Below, one piece after another: positions 15,151-21,921 of a DNA stretch of 41,721 bases. The number at the start of each line of letters is the position of its first letter. Position 1 is the stretch's first letter. A model generated the notes under the pieces. That model made no database searches. It saw only the letters and a list, made by a program, of their open reading frames with translations, and had not been told where the DNA came from. Origin of the DNA: a virus. A program made the translations under genes and the position numbers. Where the stretch lies: IMG/VR virus record IMGVR_UViG_3300001533_000706, positions 1 to 41,721 of that record, one strand, 5' to 3'.

Positions 15151-15688
15151 GACGCCCCTCCCAGTTATGGATACCTAAAATGGGGCCGCTGTCCATAATA
15201 GCGCCAAGATCAAAGATCTGTATAGACTTAGCCTGGCCACTAAAGCGTTTGTTCCACTTTTGCGCTGCATTGCGTGCATTGCTAACCAACAACAGAAAAT
15301 GCTCCGCTTCGTCTGGAAAGTATTTAATGAACCTTGATAACCGTGTTTGTGACTTGGGGTCCATCCACCCCTTCACTTCAATCCAATACTGGGTCGGCTC
15401 TAACTCTTCCAGCACTCGTAGCCATGCTTGCTTAGATTTGTTCGGATCCTGCCAAGGCGTAAGGTCAATCCTAAAATCTGGGGTATAACTTCGTGTTCCC
15501 CTCTTAACTGGAAACGTAAACTCCCTCGGCTCATACTCCCACGGAATCCTATAGTGTTTAAACAGCCGCGCTAAATTGGCTTCAGCTTGTGACCTAAAAA
15601 ATTGGCCGTCAAGATCTGCCCTTTTACCGACCGTTGATCGTGACTGAGGATGTTGATATGTCTTGCGTTGATATGTTACAACCATCAC
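15134..15688 (-). CDS. PD-(D/E)XK nuclease, phage resolvase / DUF1064-like
   Basis: The 184-residue protein has the full nuclease core: S-Q-A-E-A-N-L-A-R-L with E36, then Y-T-P-D-F-R-I with D71, then W-I-E-V-K-G-W with E104 and K106. The spacing, with an F-x-S-Q-A-E start and Y-x-P-R-x-F before P-D-F, is that of small phage enzymes related to DUF1064 and T7 endonuclease I, thought to cut branched DNA. It would resolve junctions before packaging. It overlaps the upstream gene by four bases (ATGA). Confidence 0.8.
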   Translation of the reverse strand: MMVVTYQRKTYQHPQSRSTVGKRADLDGQFFRSQAEANLARLFKHYRIPWEYEPREFTFPVKRGTRSYTPDFRIDLTPWQDPNKSKQAWLRVLEELEPTQYWIEVKGWMDPKSQTRLSRFIKYFPDEAEHFLLLVSNARNAAQKWNKRFSGQAKSIQIFDLGAIMDSGPILGIHNWEGRHARIN

Positions 15689-16659
15689 GCCCCCAAAAGT
15701 TCACTACGTATTTCTTCGGAACTCATTGGCGTCGTGTCAGTATCTCCTCTATTTCGATCTTCTACGGTCTGAACAGAAAAGATCACATCTGTAGCATCTT
15801 CCTTTTCGGCAAAGAAATCACATCCAGCCGCCATGTTTTCTGCACGATTAAAGTTCTGCGTGTATACAGATATGATTTTGTTGTGCTTTCGGCACACCCA
15901 AACAGGAGCCTCTTGCAAAACCATGTCGATTGCCTCAGTGCCCTTGACGTTGATCACGCCTAAACGATGGTGGTCAGTCAACTTCCAGCTATGCTTGCAA
16001 TCGTAGCAATTGCGTGATAGTGGGGTTTCTGGCTCATCATCAAACTGGGTGTATTCATGATCTTGTGCTGGAGCCTCAAAAGTGCCCGCGCGGGCACTTT
16101 TCTCCTCCAGAGTAACCTCAGGCTCATTGTATTCTTCAACCTCTTCTGGTTCTTTGCGTGGCTTAGGAGTCAAATCTTGCCTAAATTGTCTGGTGGTGTA
16201 CGCCGGCTTGCTCGACGGATTCTCCCTGTATTCTGCAACGCGCCTTTGCGCTACTTGCAGCGCAGCTATGGGGTCATTTGCATCAAGCGCCTCAAAAAAG
16301 AATCTCTTGGACAATGCCGGGAAGTCTCTTGCCATCCTGAGATTGTTATCCCTCAGCAAATGTCCAATTCTAGACATCTTCTTTGCTGAGTCAAGAGCCA
16401 CCGTTCTTGTTCCCGCCTTCTGGGCTTCTAGATTGTATTGGTCGATAAACGCAGTCAGCCCACGCTCATCGGCGTGGCTTGCGCAAATAACACACTGCGC
16501 CTCGAAGGATCCGTCCTCATACTCTAGCATTGTCCGAAATAGCTCACGCTTCTCATCTGGTGAAAAGTCATAAACATGTTGGTATACAAACTCTAGTGGA
16601 TCAGACAACCCGCGCTCTGAAAGTGATACCCGCTGAATTTCCGCGACAGTGTCGCTCAT
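15685..16659 (-). CDS. Hypothetical protein with C-terminal Cys/His cluster
   Basis: The 324-residue protein has a helical N-terminal half, a Glu/Pro-rich linker (about 165-215, E-P-E-E-V-E-E-Y-N-E-P-E), and a C-terminal part with a likely metal site: C-Y-D-C-K-H-S-W, then V-C-R-K-H-N-K, then A-G-C-D-F-F. This looks like a zinc-ribbon. A perfect 24-base palindrome lies in the linker codons (16078-16101). The start has the shared TTTAAGGGGGGAACAA leader. No function can be given; early location suggests replication or nucleic-acid binding. Confidence 0.65.
   Translation of the reverse strand: MSDTVAEIQRVSLSERGLSDPLEFVYQHVYDFSPDEKRELFRTMLEYEDGSFEAQCVICASHADERGLTAFIDQYNLEAQKAGTRTVALDSAKKMSRIGHLLRDNNLRMARDFPALSKRFFFEALDANDPIAALQVAQRRVAEYRENPSSKPAYTTRQFRQDLTPKPRKEPEEVEEYNEPEVTLEEKSARAGTFEAPAQDHEYTQFDDEPETPLSRNCYDCKHSWKLTDHHRLGVINVKGTEAIDMVLQEAPVWVCRKHNKIISVYTQNFNRAENMAAGCDFFAEKEDATDVIFSVQTVEDRNRGDTDTTPMSSEEIRSELLGA
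16078..16101. repeat. Perfect 24-base palindrome inside a coding region
   Basis: The element reads AAAAGTGCCCGC and then its exact reverse complement, with no spacer. It has a GC-rich core flanked by four A and four T, the shape of a two-way intrinsic terminator, and on the plus strand continues into a T-rich run. On the minus strand it lies within the linker of a 324-residue gene and codes for K-S-A-R-A-G-T-F. Either it attenuates the operon, or it is a protein-binding or cut site. Confidence 0.7.
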
Positions 16660-16676
16660 TTGTTCCCCCCTTAAAG

Positions 16677-16895
16677 CTATTGTCTATCGATAATCTTCTC
16701 TATTTCCTTAAGCATTATGATCTGTGATATATTGCGTTTCTTCCTCCGTTTTTGTTCTTTAATAGACCATTTCTGTACAGCACTATTTATCGCCTCAGTT
16801 TCATAACCCAACCGTTCTCGTAAGAAACTGATCACCTCAGCCGCCATTTTAAATGCAACTAAATCTACCTTTTGCTCCTTATTTCTGCGCAGCAT
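16677..16895 (-). CDS. Small basic helical protein, 72 residues
   Basis: The ATG with GGAGGGAGG just before it is chosen; an upstream TTG is less likely. It overlaps the end of the HNH gene by 17 bases. The protein is highly basic (K-E-Q-K-R-R-K-K-R-N) with amphipathic helices and no cysteines. It may bind nucleic acid. No family recognised. Confidence 0.6.
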   Translation of the reverse strand: MLRRNKEQKVDLVAFKMAAEVISFLRERLGYETEAINSAVQKWSIKEQKRRKKRNISQIIMLKEIEKIIDRQ

Positions 16896-17676
16896 AGCCT
16901 CCCTCCACAATCACATCGATCATCATTGCGTCTATTGACTCAATGTCCTCTAACCATTGTACTTCCCCCATCGTCTTGCCAACCCTGATGGCCGTCCCAC
17001 CCATCTTGACGAGATCGCCAAGTTCGTCATCCGTCGCCTTTAAAACATGCACATCGCCAGCGGTATCATAAAATAGCCACCTCCACTGGCGAGGACTCGT
17101 AAGACCCAAATCCTTTATAGCATGCCTAATATCCGTAGCCGTCTGGCCTTCCCGCCAATCAATGTCGGCCTCTTGCGCCTGCTTGTATAGGCTGATCAAG
17201 TTCATGGCTCGGCGAGTATCCCATCCGCGCGACTCTGAATACTCTTTGAAGCTCGCCGCTTCAGGGTCCAATGCTAAGTAGTTATCGTCCTTCCAAAGCT
17301 CGTATAGATCTGCTGCCACTTGGCCGTCTAAGACATGTAGGCCCTGTATACGCGCCTCGATTGGCTCTAGCTTCTCGATCAGTTGGCGTCGATAGAACCA
17401 CAGGTCGCTGTTTGGTATCCGCTTACTAGCTTGATCTATAACGATAAGCTCTTCACCTGGTGTAAACGCATAGACTGAATAGACGTTATTATGCACCTTA
17501 CGGTGACACTCGCCGCATAACGTGATCATGTTCTCGGCTACGTCCTTCTCATCGCTACCGCCCACGCCCAACGGCGCAATGTGATGTACTTCGATAACCT
17601 CATCCGCACCGCATATTTGGCAGCGATGATTATCACGCTCAAGAACCTGTTGCCTTACTGCTTCGCTACGGCTCAT
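16879..17676 (-). CDS. HNH endonuclease-domain protein
   Basis: An HNH domain fills the N-terminal 65 residues: Cys pair C-Q-I-C (19, 22), E-V-H-H-I (29-33, catalytic His), N49 in A-E-N-M-I-T-L, then C-G-E-C-H-R-K-V-H (54-62). The remaining 200 residues form an unrecognised region with W-R-W-L-F-Y-D and a small beta section. The start overlaps the dnaC stop (ATGA). HNH enzymes are common beside phage replication genes, as homing-type nucleases or packaging partners. The long extra domain makes a dedicated replication or recombination role as likely as homing. Confidence 0.8.
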   Translation of the reverse strand: MSRSEAVRQQVLERDNHRCQICGADEVIEVHHIAPLGVGGSDEKDVAENMITLCGECHRKVHNNVYSVYAFTPGEELIVIDQASKRIPNSDLWFYRRQLIEKLEPIEARIQGLHVLDGQVAADLYELWKDDNYLALDPEAASFKEYSESRGWDTRRAMNLISLYKQAQEADIDWREGQTATDIRHAIKDLGLTSPRQWRWLFYDTAGDVHVLKATDDELGDLVKMGGTAIRVGKTMGEVQWLEDIESIDAMMIDVIVEGGYAAQK

Positions 17677-18263
17677 TCTACACCCCTACGCTTTCTGTAA
17701 TCCTCGCCACCAACCTTCACGACTTCACACGTCTCGACCCAGCGCGAAATTGCCCGCGCGCCGTACTTCGCTGTAATCTCTGCAGGCGTCAAGTTTGTAG
17801 ACACAGCTATCGCCTTCTTGCACCTGTAGCGTGCGTCAACGATCCGCTCAAGCTCTTCTAATACGAAGTCCGTCGACCGCTCGACGCCAAAGTCATCAAG
17901 CACAAGCAAGTCTGCGTTCATGCAGCGCCGCGCTATCTCACGGTCGCCGTTGCGGATCTCAGATCGGAGCTCGCTTACTAGATCCAAGATCGGCCAGTAT
18001 TCAACTGTCCGCGCCTGTTGCGTTTCAAGGTAGACACCGTCCTCGTTTAGGTCGCCCTTTGCGTCTTGCGTATATGCCATCGCCAATGCCGAAAGCAGGT
18101 GTGTCTTGCCTGTCCCAACGTGACCGCATAGAAGGACACCGTCACTCTTACCATCTGCAACGCGCTTACATGCGTCGAGTGCGTCGTGGTTGAGCATTGT
18201 CACTTCGTAGTTCTCGAACGTGCAAGCCTCGAATCGCCGCCCGATCTCAGCACCCCGAATCAT
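17673..18263 (-). CDS. dnaC: DnaC-type helicase loader ATPase
   Basis: The 196-residue AAA+ protein shows Walker A G-H-V-G-T-G-K-T-H (47-55), Walker B L-L-V-L-D-D-F-G (119-126), sensor 1 V-S-T-N-L, and an arginine-finger region A-R-A-I-S-R-W. It would load the host replicative helicase at the phage origin, since no helicase gene is seen in the window. It lacks the N-terminal helicase-binding extension of E. coli DnaC and is at the short end for phage loaders. It overlaps the organiser gene by four bases, the usual DnaD-DnaC order. Confidence 0.9.
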   Translation of the reverse strand: MIRGAEIGRRFEACTFENYEVTMLNHDALDACKRVADGKSDGVLLCGHVGTGKTHLLSALAMAYTQDAKGDLNEDGVYLETQQARTVEYWPILDLVSELRSEIRNGDREIARRCMNADLLVLDDFGVERSTDFVLEELERIVDARYRCKKAIAVSTNLTPAEITAKYGARAISRWVETCEVVKVGGEDYRKRRGVE

Positions 18264-19138
18264 GTGGCCCCCTTTAACACGTCATCGTAGTAGTCACCGC
18301 CGCGACCGTTAACGATAGCACCGATGCTGCGCTTCTTTCGTTTCGGATCCGGTCGACCAGCTTTATCCCACGCAATAGCGGCGTTTAGGTACTCCTCGAG
18401 ATGTGCCGGCCTGAACAGCGTGCTAGGTCGTAAATACTCAGAAAAGTCAGGGTCATCTTTCCATTTAGCTGTCTTGAAGTCTATTATCAGCTTGCAATCG
18501 TTTGGCGTTGCTCCTTCAGCTAATCTGGCATGAATAGGCTTGCGCGAAGTTGGCTTATGATCAAAATGTTTGCCAATCTTTGCGTTGAGATAATCAATAA
18601 TTTTATCAGTGCTCGAGTAATCAATTGCGGATTTATCCGCACTATCTTTTTCTATATCTCCTTCTACATCTATATCTATATCTAGGGGGGGATAGTCCTC
18701 AGACTGTCCTGGGACTGTCTCCGGGAGGGTGTCAGTCCTTGTTACATGCTTCTCTGAGGTATTACCATCAATTAACGCTACTATCCGATCATGAAAATCC
18801 TGACTTTTAACGTATTCTAGCTCTTTGTGGATCATGCTCTTGATTGCGTCGCTCTTGGCCGAATTGAACTTGAACCAGTCAATAATTAAGATTTCACGTG
18901 TTTCCTCGTCGTATTCAATATAACCTTGCTTCACAAACCGCTTGATTAAATTCTGAACAGTTTCAAGGTTATATCCGGTGTGCATGACTGCTTGTTTAGG
19001 GTGCAGCGTGTATACACCGCATGATGTTGTGAGAGGGTTTGTTAGAAGATATATGTAAAACAGTCTATCCTCCGGGGTCATGTCTAAGGTATCAGGATCA
19101 TCCCAAAATCTTGTCTGTACTTTTCGCCATTCTGCCAT
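18260..19138 (-). CDS. Phage replisome organiser (DnaD-like, conserved phage C-terminal domain)
   Basis: A winged-helix N-terminal part (K-V-Q-T-R-F-W-D-D-P to about residue 100, with T-L-H-P-K-Q-A-V-M-H-T-G-Y) is followed by a variable acidic linker. The C-terminal domain is the conserved phage replisome domain (PF09524 type): I-I-D-Y-L-N-A-K-I-G-K-H-F, R-K-P-I-H-A-R-L-A-E-G-A-T, and Y-L-R-P-S-T-L-F. It binds the origin and recruits the loader encoded next. The likely origin is in or near this gene, in its linker coding region, or in the CCNNG arrays upstream, but no iterons were identified inside it. Confidence 0.85.
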   Translation of the reverse strand: MAEWRKVQTRFWDDPDTLDMTPEDRLFYIYLLTNPLTTSCGVYTLHPKQAVMHTGYNLETVQNLIKRFVKQGYIEYDEETREILIIDWFKFNSAKSDAIKSMIHKELEYVKSQDFHDRIVALIDGNTSEKHVTRTDTLPETVPGQSEDYPPLDIDIDVEGDIEKDSADKSAIDYSSTDKIIDYLNAKIGKHFDHKPTSRKPIHARLAEGATPNDCKLIIDFKTAKWKDDPDFSEYLRPSTLFRPAHLEEYLNAAIAWDKAGRPDPKRKKRSIGAIVNGRGGDYYDDVLKGAT

Positions 19139-19151
19139 TTATTTCACCGCC

Positions 19152-19301
19152 TTACTTGCATTTTGCCCCCGGCCATGCTATACTCATAGCAATGGACGGC
19201 GGGACGCCGTTACAGCGCCCTAAACGTCTCAACAGTGCAGCCGCCAACTTCACTATCTCCAAACCCCACCTCCTAACCAGGAGGTATCTTTTTGTGCTCA
19301 T
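19152..19301 (-). CDS. Possible small basic protein, 49 residues
   Basis: ATG with AAAGGGGAACAT before it starts a frame coding for MSTKRYLLVRRWGLEIVKLA and on to a Cys/Pro end. The first 11 codons overlap a 7-base-pair hairpin (19268-19285) that would also act as a terminator on the other strand. The ribosome site belongs to the stereotyped GGGAACA-ATGAGC group. It may be real, or the region may only serve a plus-strand RNA. Confidence 0.4.
   Translation of the reverse strand: MSTKRYLLVRRWGLEIVKLAAALLRRLGRCNGVPPSIAMSIAWPGAKCK
19191..19293 (+). ncRNA. Candidate plus-strand small RNA, about 100 bases
   Basis: An extended -10 (TGC then TATACT at 19179-19184) with a TTGCAT box 17 bases upstream (19156-19161) points to a start near 19191. 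The transcript would end at a classical intrinsic terminator: ACCTCCT, four-base loop, AGGAGGT (19268-19285), then ATCTTTTT (T-run 19289-19293). It runs against the early operon in a gap between two genes. An A-C-G-G-C / G-C-C-G-T hairpin lies near the 5' end. It is the best of three such candidates. Confidence 0.45.
19268..19293 (+). terminator. Intrinsic terminator on the plus strand
   Basis: Perfect 7-base-pair stem with a four-base loop followed within three bases by five T. It has no plus-strand gene to serve, other than the proposed small RNA. On the minus strand the same stem holds an AGGAGGT that could pair with ribosomal RNA or be hidden in the hairpin. Confidence 0.6.
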
Positions 19302-19364
19302 ATGTTCCCCTTTACCCTTTGTAATGCTCATCACATCCTAGCACCGTATCCCTCAAATGTCAAT

Positions 19365-19718
19365 TCAGTCTCCCACGTTGATTTCATGGTCTGTCAATGC
19401 TCTCGTGGTATTGACGCGCAAAAACCCGTGCTTGTCGCGGTGGGTCCAATAGTGACCATTTTCCAAATGCATAAGACGAAACACTGGGTTACATGAGATT
19501 TCCATGCCACTCGAGCGATTGTATAGCCTAAAATCGCCATCTCCATTCTCAAAGAACTGAAAGAACAAAAGATCTTTCTCCTGATACAACCGTACCGACT
19601 GGAAATTCCGCAACCTATAGCTTTCGACCGCCTTTTCCGGAAAGTAAAACTTGTGCGATACGGGAAAGACGCTAACAACATTTTTCGGTAAGTTGCGTCG
19701 CTTTATAATCCGTTGCAT
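19365..19718 (-). CDS. Hypothetical protein, 117 residues, downstream of CCNNG arrays
   Basis: The protein has a basic N-terminus (M-Q-R-I-I-K-R-R-N-L-P-K) and an aromatic-rich middle that looks all-beta (L-L-F-F-Q-F-F-E-N-G-D-G-D-F-R-L-Y). No family is recognised. A purine stretch with GGAGG-like bases (AGGGTTGG) lies in the last bases before ATG. The 150 bases upstream hold two arrays of CCNNG pentamers and a 9-base-pair hairpin, so its mRNA leader, if it has its own, would be very unusual. Confidence 0.65.
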   Translation of the reverse strand: MQRIIKRRNLPKNVVSVFPVSHKFYFPEKAVESYRLRNFQSVRLYQEKDLLFFQFFENGDGDFRLYNRSSGMEISCNPVFRLMHLENGHYWTHRDKHGFLRVNTTRALTDHEINVGD

Positions 19719-19752
19719 CTACTTTTCCAACCCTCCATTGTGCGTTCTGTTT

Positions 19753-19812
19753 CCTTGCATTGCCTTGCCGCGCCGCGCCCAGCCTAGCCGCGCCCCGCCA
19801 AGCCGCGCCTTG
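19753..19812. repeat. CCNNG pentamer array 1 (12 units)
   Basis: Twelve unbroken 5-base units with the form C-C/A-N-N-G: CCTTG, CATTG, CCTTG, CCGCG, CCGCG, CCCAG, CCTAG, CCGCG, CCCCG, CCAAG, CCGCG, CCTTG. Positions 1, 2 and 5 are fixed with one exception while the middle two vary. It lies upstream of the 117-residue gene. The context TTCCTTGCATTG at its start is repeated at the start of array 2. Confidence 0.85.
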
Positions 19813-19819
19813 GTTCTTT

Positions 19820-19851
19820 CTACCGCAGAAGGATTTCTCCCCCTGCGGTAG
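19820..19851. repeat. 9-base-pair inverted repeat between pentamer arrays
   Basis: Arms CTACCGCAG (19820-19828) and CTGCGGTAG (19843-19851) are exactly complementary around a 14-base loop that is C/T-rich on the plus strand. It lies between array 1 and array 2, which are not in the same 5-base phase. It may be a DNA cruciform, a protein site, or an mRNA hairpin. A short T-rich run on neither side argues for a terminator. Confidence 0.65.
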
Positions 19852-19854
19852 GTT

Positions 19855-19904
19855 CCTTGCATTGCATTGCCTCGCCTAGCCTAGCCGTGCCGTGCCTTGC
19901 CCTG
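19855..19904. repeat. CCNNG pentamer array 2 (10 units)
   Basis: Units are CCTTG, CATTG, CATTG, CCTCG, CCTAG, CCTAG, CCGTG, CCGTG, CCTTG, CCCTG. The array ends about 11 bases before the stop of the upstream gene (19916), so the intergenic gap consists almost wholly of repeats. Middle dinucleotides differ from unit to unit, which is not expected for simple slippage. Confidence 0.85.
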
Positions 19905-19915
19905 AGTATTTTCCA

Positions 19916-20464
19916 TCAACTAACCGTTACCGATTCCTTCTTAAGCTCTCCCCTCATTTCTGCTACGTGTTCATCTATCACCGTTGTTATCCCCTCCAAC
20001 TCTTGATATTGTCTGTATCTTTCGGCCCAGTATTCTGCTTCCTGTAGCGCTCGAACAATCACTTGCGACCGATAGTCATTGTTCTCCAATACGTCTTGAA
20101 GTGATACGTACGTGCGGTAAGGCAATGCCTCAACATCAACGTTAGGTTTATTGCTGGGCGTTTTGACTACATTGTAGAATGCCTTAATGGGCTTCGTTTC
20201 TTCTTTCTGATCAATGTAGTACACCTCAATTGATCGGATAAGGTAGCGAGCTTCATCTACCCGGTGCAAAAAGGCAGCCTCTTCATCGTCCCACGTGAAA
20301 TGCTTATGCAGTCTTGATTTTACATCTTCAGCCGCCTTCACAACCCTTTCGGGTCTAAGGTCTCCATCATGTTGCTTAAGTCGCTCTAGCTCTTCTCCAA
20401 CAACTTGTGCTTCTTCATCATTTAGTCGAAAGCCTTTCCTCGCTTGATACTGTGTTTTAGGCAT
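19916..20464 (-). CDS. Conserved phage early-region protein, 182 residues
   Basis: The start ATG overlaps the stop of the upstream gene by eight bases; a TTG start nine codons earlier is an alternative. Conserved-looking blocks are K-G-F-R-L-N-D-E-E-A-Q-V-V-G-E-E-L, then L-R-P-E-R-V-V-K-A-A, then L-H-K-H-F-T-W-D-D-E-E-A-A and A-R-Y-L-I-R-S-I. Proteins with this series are widespread in tailed-phage early regions but have no known function. The remainder is helical. It may bind DNA. Confidence 0.75.
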   Translation of the reverse strand: MPKTQYQARKGFRLNDEEAQVVGEELERLKQHDGDLRPERVVKAAEDVKSRLHKHFTWDDEEAAFLHRVDEARYLIRSIEVYYIDQKEETKPIKAFYNVVKTPSNKPNVDVEALPYRTYVSLQDVLENNDYRSQVIVRALQEAEYWAERYRQYQELEGITTVIDEHVAEMRGELKKESVTVS

Positions 20465-21056
20465 TTGTTTCGCCAATCGTAAATGTGCCAAATCTACCCC
20501 CTCGTTCAGGACGCCATGCGCCTACTCCTATTTTTTGTCCTGCAATGTACATCAGGTTAAGTAACGACGCTTTAGGTACTATGTCGTTGTCGAACCTTAA
20601 TCTAACTTGCGTTTTCCAGTCTAGGAACTCTGGCCTCACGGCTATATTCAACGCAGCCGTCATTCCACTATTCTTTACAAAGTCCTCCCTTCGCCGGATC
20701 TTGCTGTATTCAGTGATCTTGCAATACTCGTCTAAGACCAGAATATTGCGCCGGATTGTCGTAGTGTAGATGTCTTTCAAATCCTTGGTTGCTTCACATA
20801 GTGCTTCTAGAAAAGCTGCTCCCGGTATGGCATACTCGCCATCTTCGTTGTAATGAAAACACTGCTCATACTCAGCATCCAAGTCTCGATTCTTAGATGT
20901 CTTAATAACATTTCCATGTTCGTCAGGGATTCCCTTCACTGCGCTTCTTTGTGGTCTTCTGGGTATATATCCAGTCTGGCCGATTATGGGAATTGTGAGT
21001 TCTCGGAAATCACGCTCCATGATTGTTACTGCATTCCCTTCCTGTTTCTTCGCCAT
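20457..21056 (-). CDS. Conserved phage protein with GVG-WRPE-GG-FG motif, 199 residues
   Basis: The true start is the ATG at 21056 with AAAGGGGTGATTATC before it; a longer reading through the pentamer array gives an artefactual A-R-x-G repeat. The protein has an N-terminal beta region, I-P-G-A-A-F-L-E-A-L in the middle, and ends with I-G-V-G-A-W-R-P-E-R-G-G-R-F-G-T-F. This C-terminal signature recurs in early-region phage proteins of unknown function. The beta-rich fold and place next to annealing genes suggest nucleic-acid binding, by inference. Confidence 0.7.
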   Translation of the reverse strand: MAKKQEGNAVTIMERDFRELTIPIIGQTGYIPRRPQRSAVKGIPDEHGNVIKTSKNRDLDAEYEQCFHYNEDGEYAIPGAAFLEALCEATKDLKDIYTTTIRRNILVLDEYCKITEYSKIRRREDFVKNSGMTAALNIAVRPEFLDWKTQVRLRFDNDIVPKASLLNLMYIAGQKIGVGAWRPERGGRFGTFTIGETNA

Positions 21057-21083
21057 GATAATCACCCCTTTTAAGTGTCTTCG

Positions 21084-21143
21084 CTTTGCCTTGCCATGCC
21101 CCGCCATGCCTTGCCTCGCCTCGCCACGCCGTGCCAGGCCTCG
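21084..21143. repeat. CCNNG pentamer array 3 (12 units)
   Basis: Twelve units: CTTTG, CCTTG, CCATG, CCCCG, CCATG, CCTTG, CCTCG, CCTCG, CCACG, CCGTG, CCAGG, CCTCG. As with arrays 1 and 2 it fills the gap just upstream of a gene start (ATG at 21056) and just downstream of a stop (21150). On the minus strand the units read CNNGG. Any frame through it encodes a run of Ala-Arg-x-Gly-like residues. Confidence 0.85.
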
Positions 21144-21149
21144 TTTCAT

Positions 21150-21587
21150 CTACTTTGTTATCCTCCCAAGTAAGTATGCTTCGAGAACATCGCACCCTGT
21201 TCGGATATGCGCAAATGCCTCTTCTATATCTCGGAACCCTTGCGGCATGTCAACCTTTGTCTTTTCCTTTGTTTGTTCCTTATATGGAAGTTTATCCATA
21301 TCCTCACCCCAAGATTCATCAAACGGCCTTATGAACGTGCACGTAGTGTACCCGTTGCTTTCTGCTGCCTGATATAAAACCTTGCTCGGGCTATCCTTGT
21401 GTGCATATAGTCGAATATCGTACTCAGAGGAGCTATTCTCTGAACCGCCGAACCACATTGCGTCAAACAGGTTTATCCACTCACCCTCTGCGTCTGGCGT
21501 TTGGGCTATAAGCAATGCTACAAACGGATCGCCCTTTCGCGTGATCTTGTCCTTAGCTATTTTGAGATATCCAGTTTTACCTTCCAT
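21150..21587 (-). CDS. Hypothetical protein, 145 residues, possibly OB-fold-like
   Basis: Start ATG shares a base with the stop of the zinc-finger gene (TAATG) and has AAGGAGGCGTA before it. The N-terminal half (K-T-G-Y-L-K-I-A-K-D-K-I-T-R-K-G-D-P-F-V-A-L-L-I-A then W-I-N-L-F-D) has strand spacing seen in single-strand-binding OB folds. The C-terminal half is helical and acidic. As no other SSB is seen in the replication region, this is a candidate, but no SSB signature is firm. Confidence 0.6.
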   Translation of the reverse strand: MEGKTGYLKIAKDKITRKGDPFVALLIAQTPDAEGEWINLFDAMWFGGSENSSSEYDIRLYAHKDSPSKVLYQAAESNGYTTCTFIRPFDESWGEDMDKLPYKEQTKEKTKVDMPQGFRDIEEAFAHIRTGCDVLEAYLLGRITK

Positions 21588-21790
21588 TACGCCTCCTTAG
21601 CGTTATATACTCGCTGCGCCTCTGCGTCTCCTTTATGTATTAGACTTAAATACGGCCTGTCTCTGTTGTATTGCGCCTTTGCTGATGCAATAACAGACAT
21701 TACATATGCAGACGCTTTGCCTGTACCATTACATTCAGTACAAACATTAGATCCATCTTTGCCGGTTCCATTGCAGTATGGGCATTCCAT
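21587..21790 (-). CDS. Small DnaJ-type zinc-finger protein
   Basis: The 67-residue protein has two C-x-x-C-x-G-x-G units, C-P-Y-C-N-G-T-G (3-10) and C-T-E-C-N-G-T-G (17-24), the central zinc-finger repeat of DnaJ, without a J domain. The rest is a basic helical tail. Such short stand-alone fingers are frequent in phage early regions, with unknown role. It starts by TAATG coupling to the C-terminal frame of the ATPase gene, evidence that this frame was its original end. Confidence 0.75.
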   Translation of the reverse strand: MECPYCNGTGKDGSNVCTECNGTGKASAYVMSVIASAKAQYNRDRPYLSLIHKGDAEAQRVYNAKEA

Positions 21791-21921
21791 TAAAGTAGTA
21801 CCTCCTCAGGAACAGATATAGTTCCATCTTCAATCAAAACAGATACCTCTGGGCCATTTCCTACACGTTCAATCCAAATTTGCGCATCATTCTGATCTGC
21901 AAGATCTTGTACAAGCTCCAT
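21790..21921 (-). pseudogene. Out-of-frame C-terminal remnant of the SMC-like ATPase
   Basis: A 43-codon frame reads MELVQDLADQNDAQIWIERV and continues to E-V-L-L. This is what the end of an SMC-like phage ATPase looks like, where a strand of the type Q-I-W-I-E-R-V follows the Walker B region. It is displaced by +1 relative to the main ATPase frame, which ends instead in an unrelated tail (A-C-T-R-S-C-R-S-E). A few codons (family pattern S-x-L-D) seem to be missing at the junction. It has no ribosome site of its own. Confidence 0.6.

Noticed and set aside
19753-21143. Pentamer arrays as a CRISPR array
   Set aside because: Units are 5 bases, with no spacers of 25-40 bases and no cas genes.
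21057-21149. In-frame extension of the 199-residue gene giving an Ala-Arg-Gly repeat N-terminus
   Set aside because: It is only the reading of the CCNNG array. The strong ribosome site and ATG at 21056 mark the real start.
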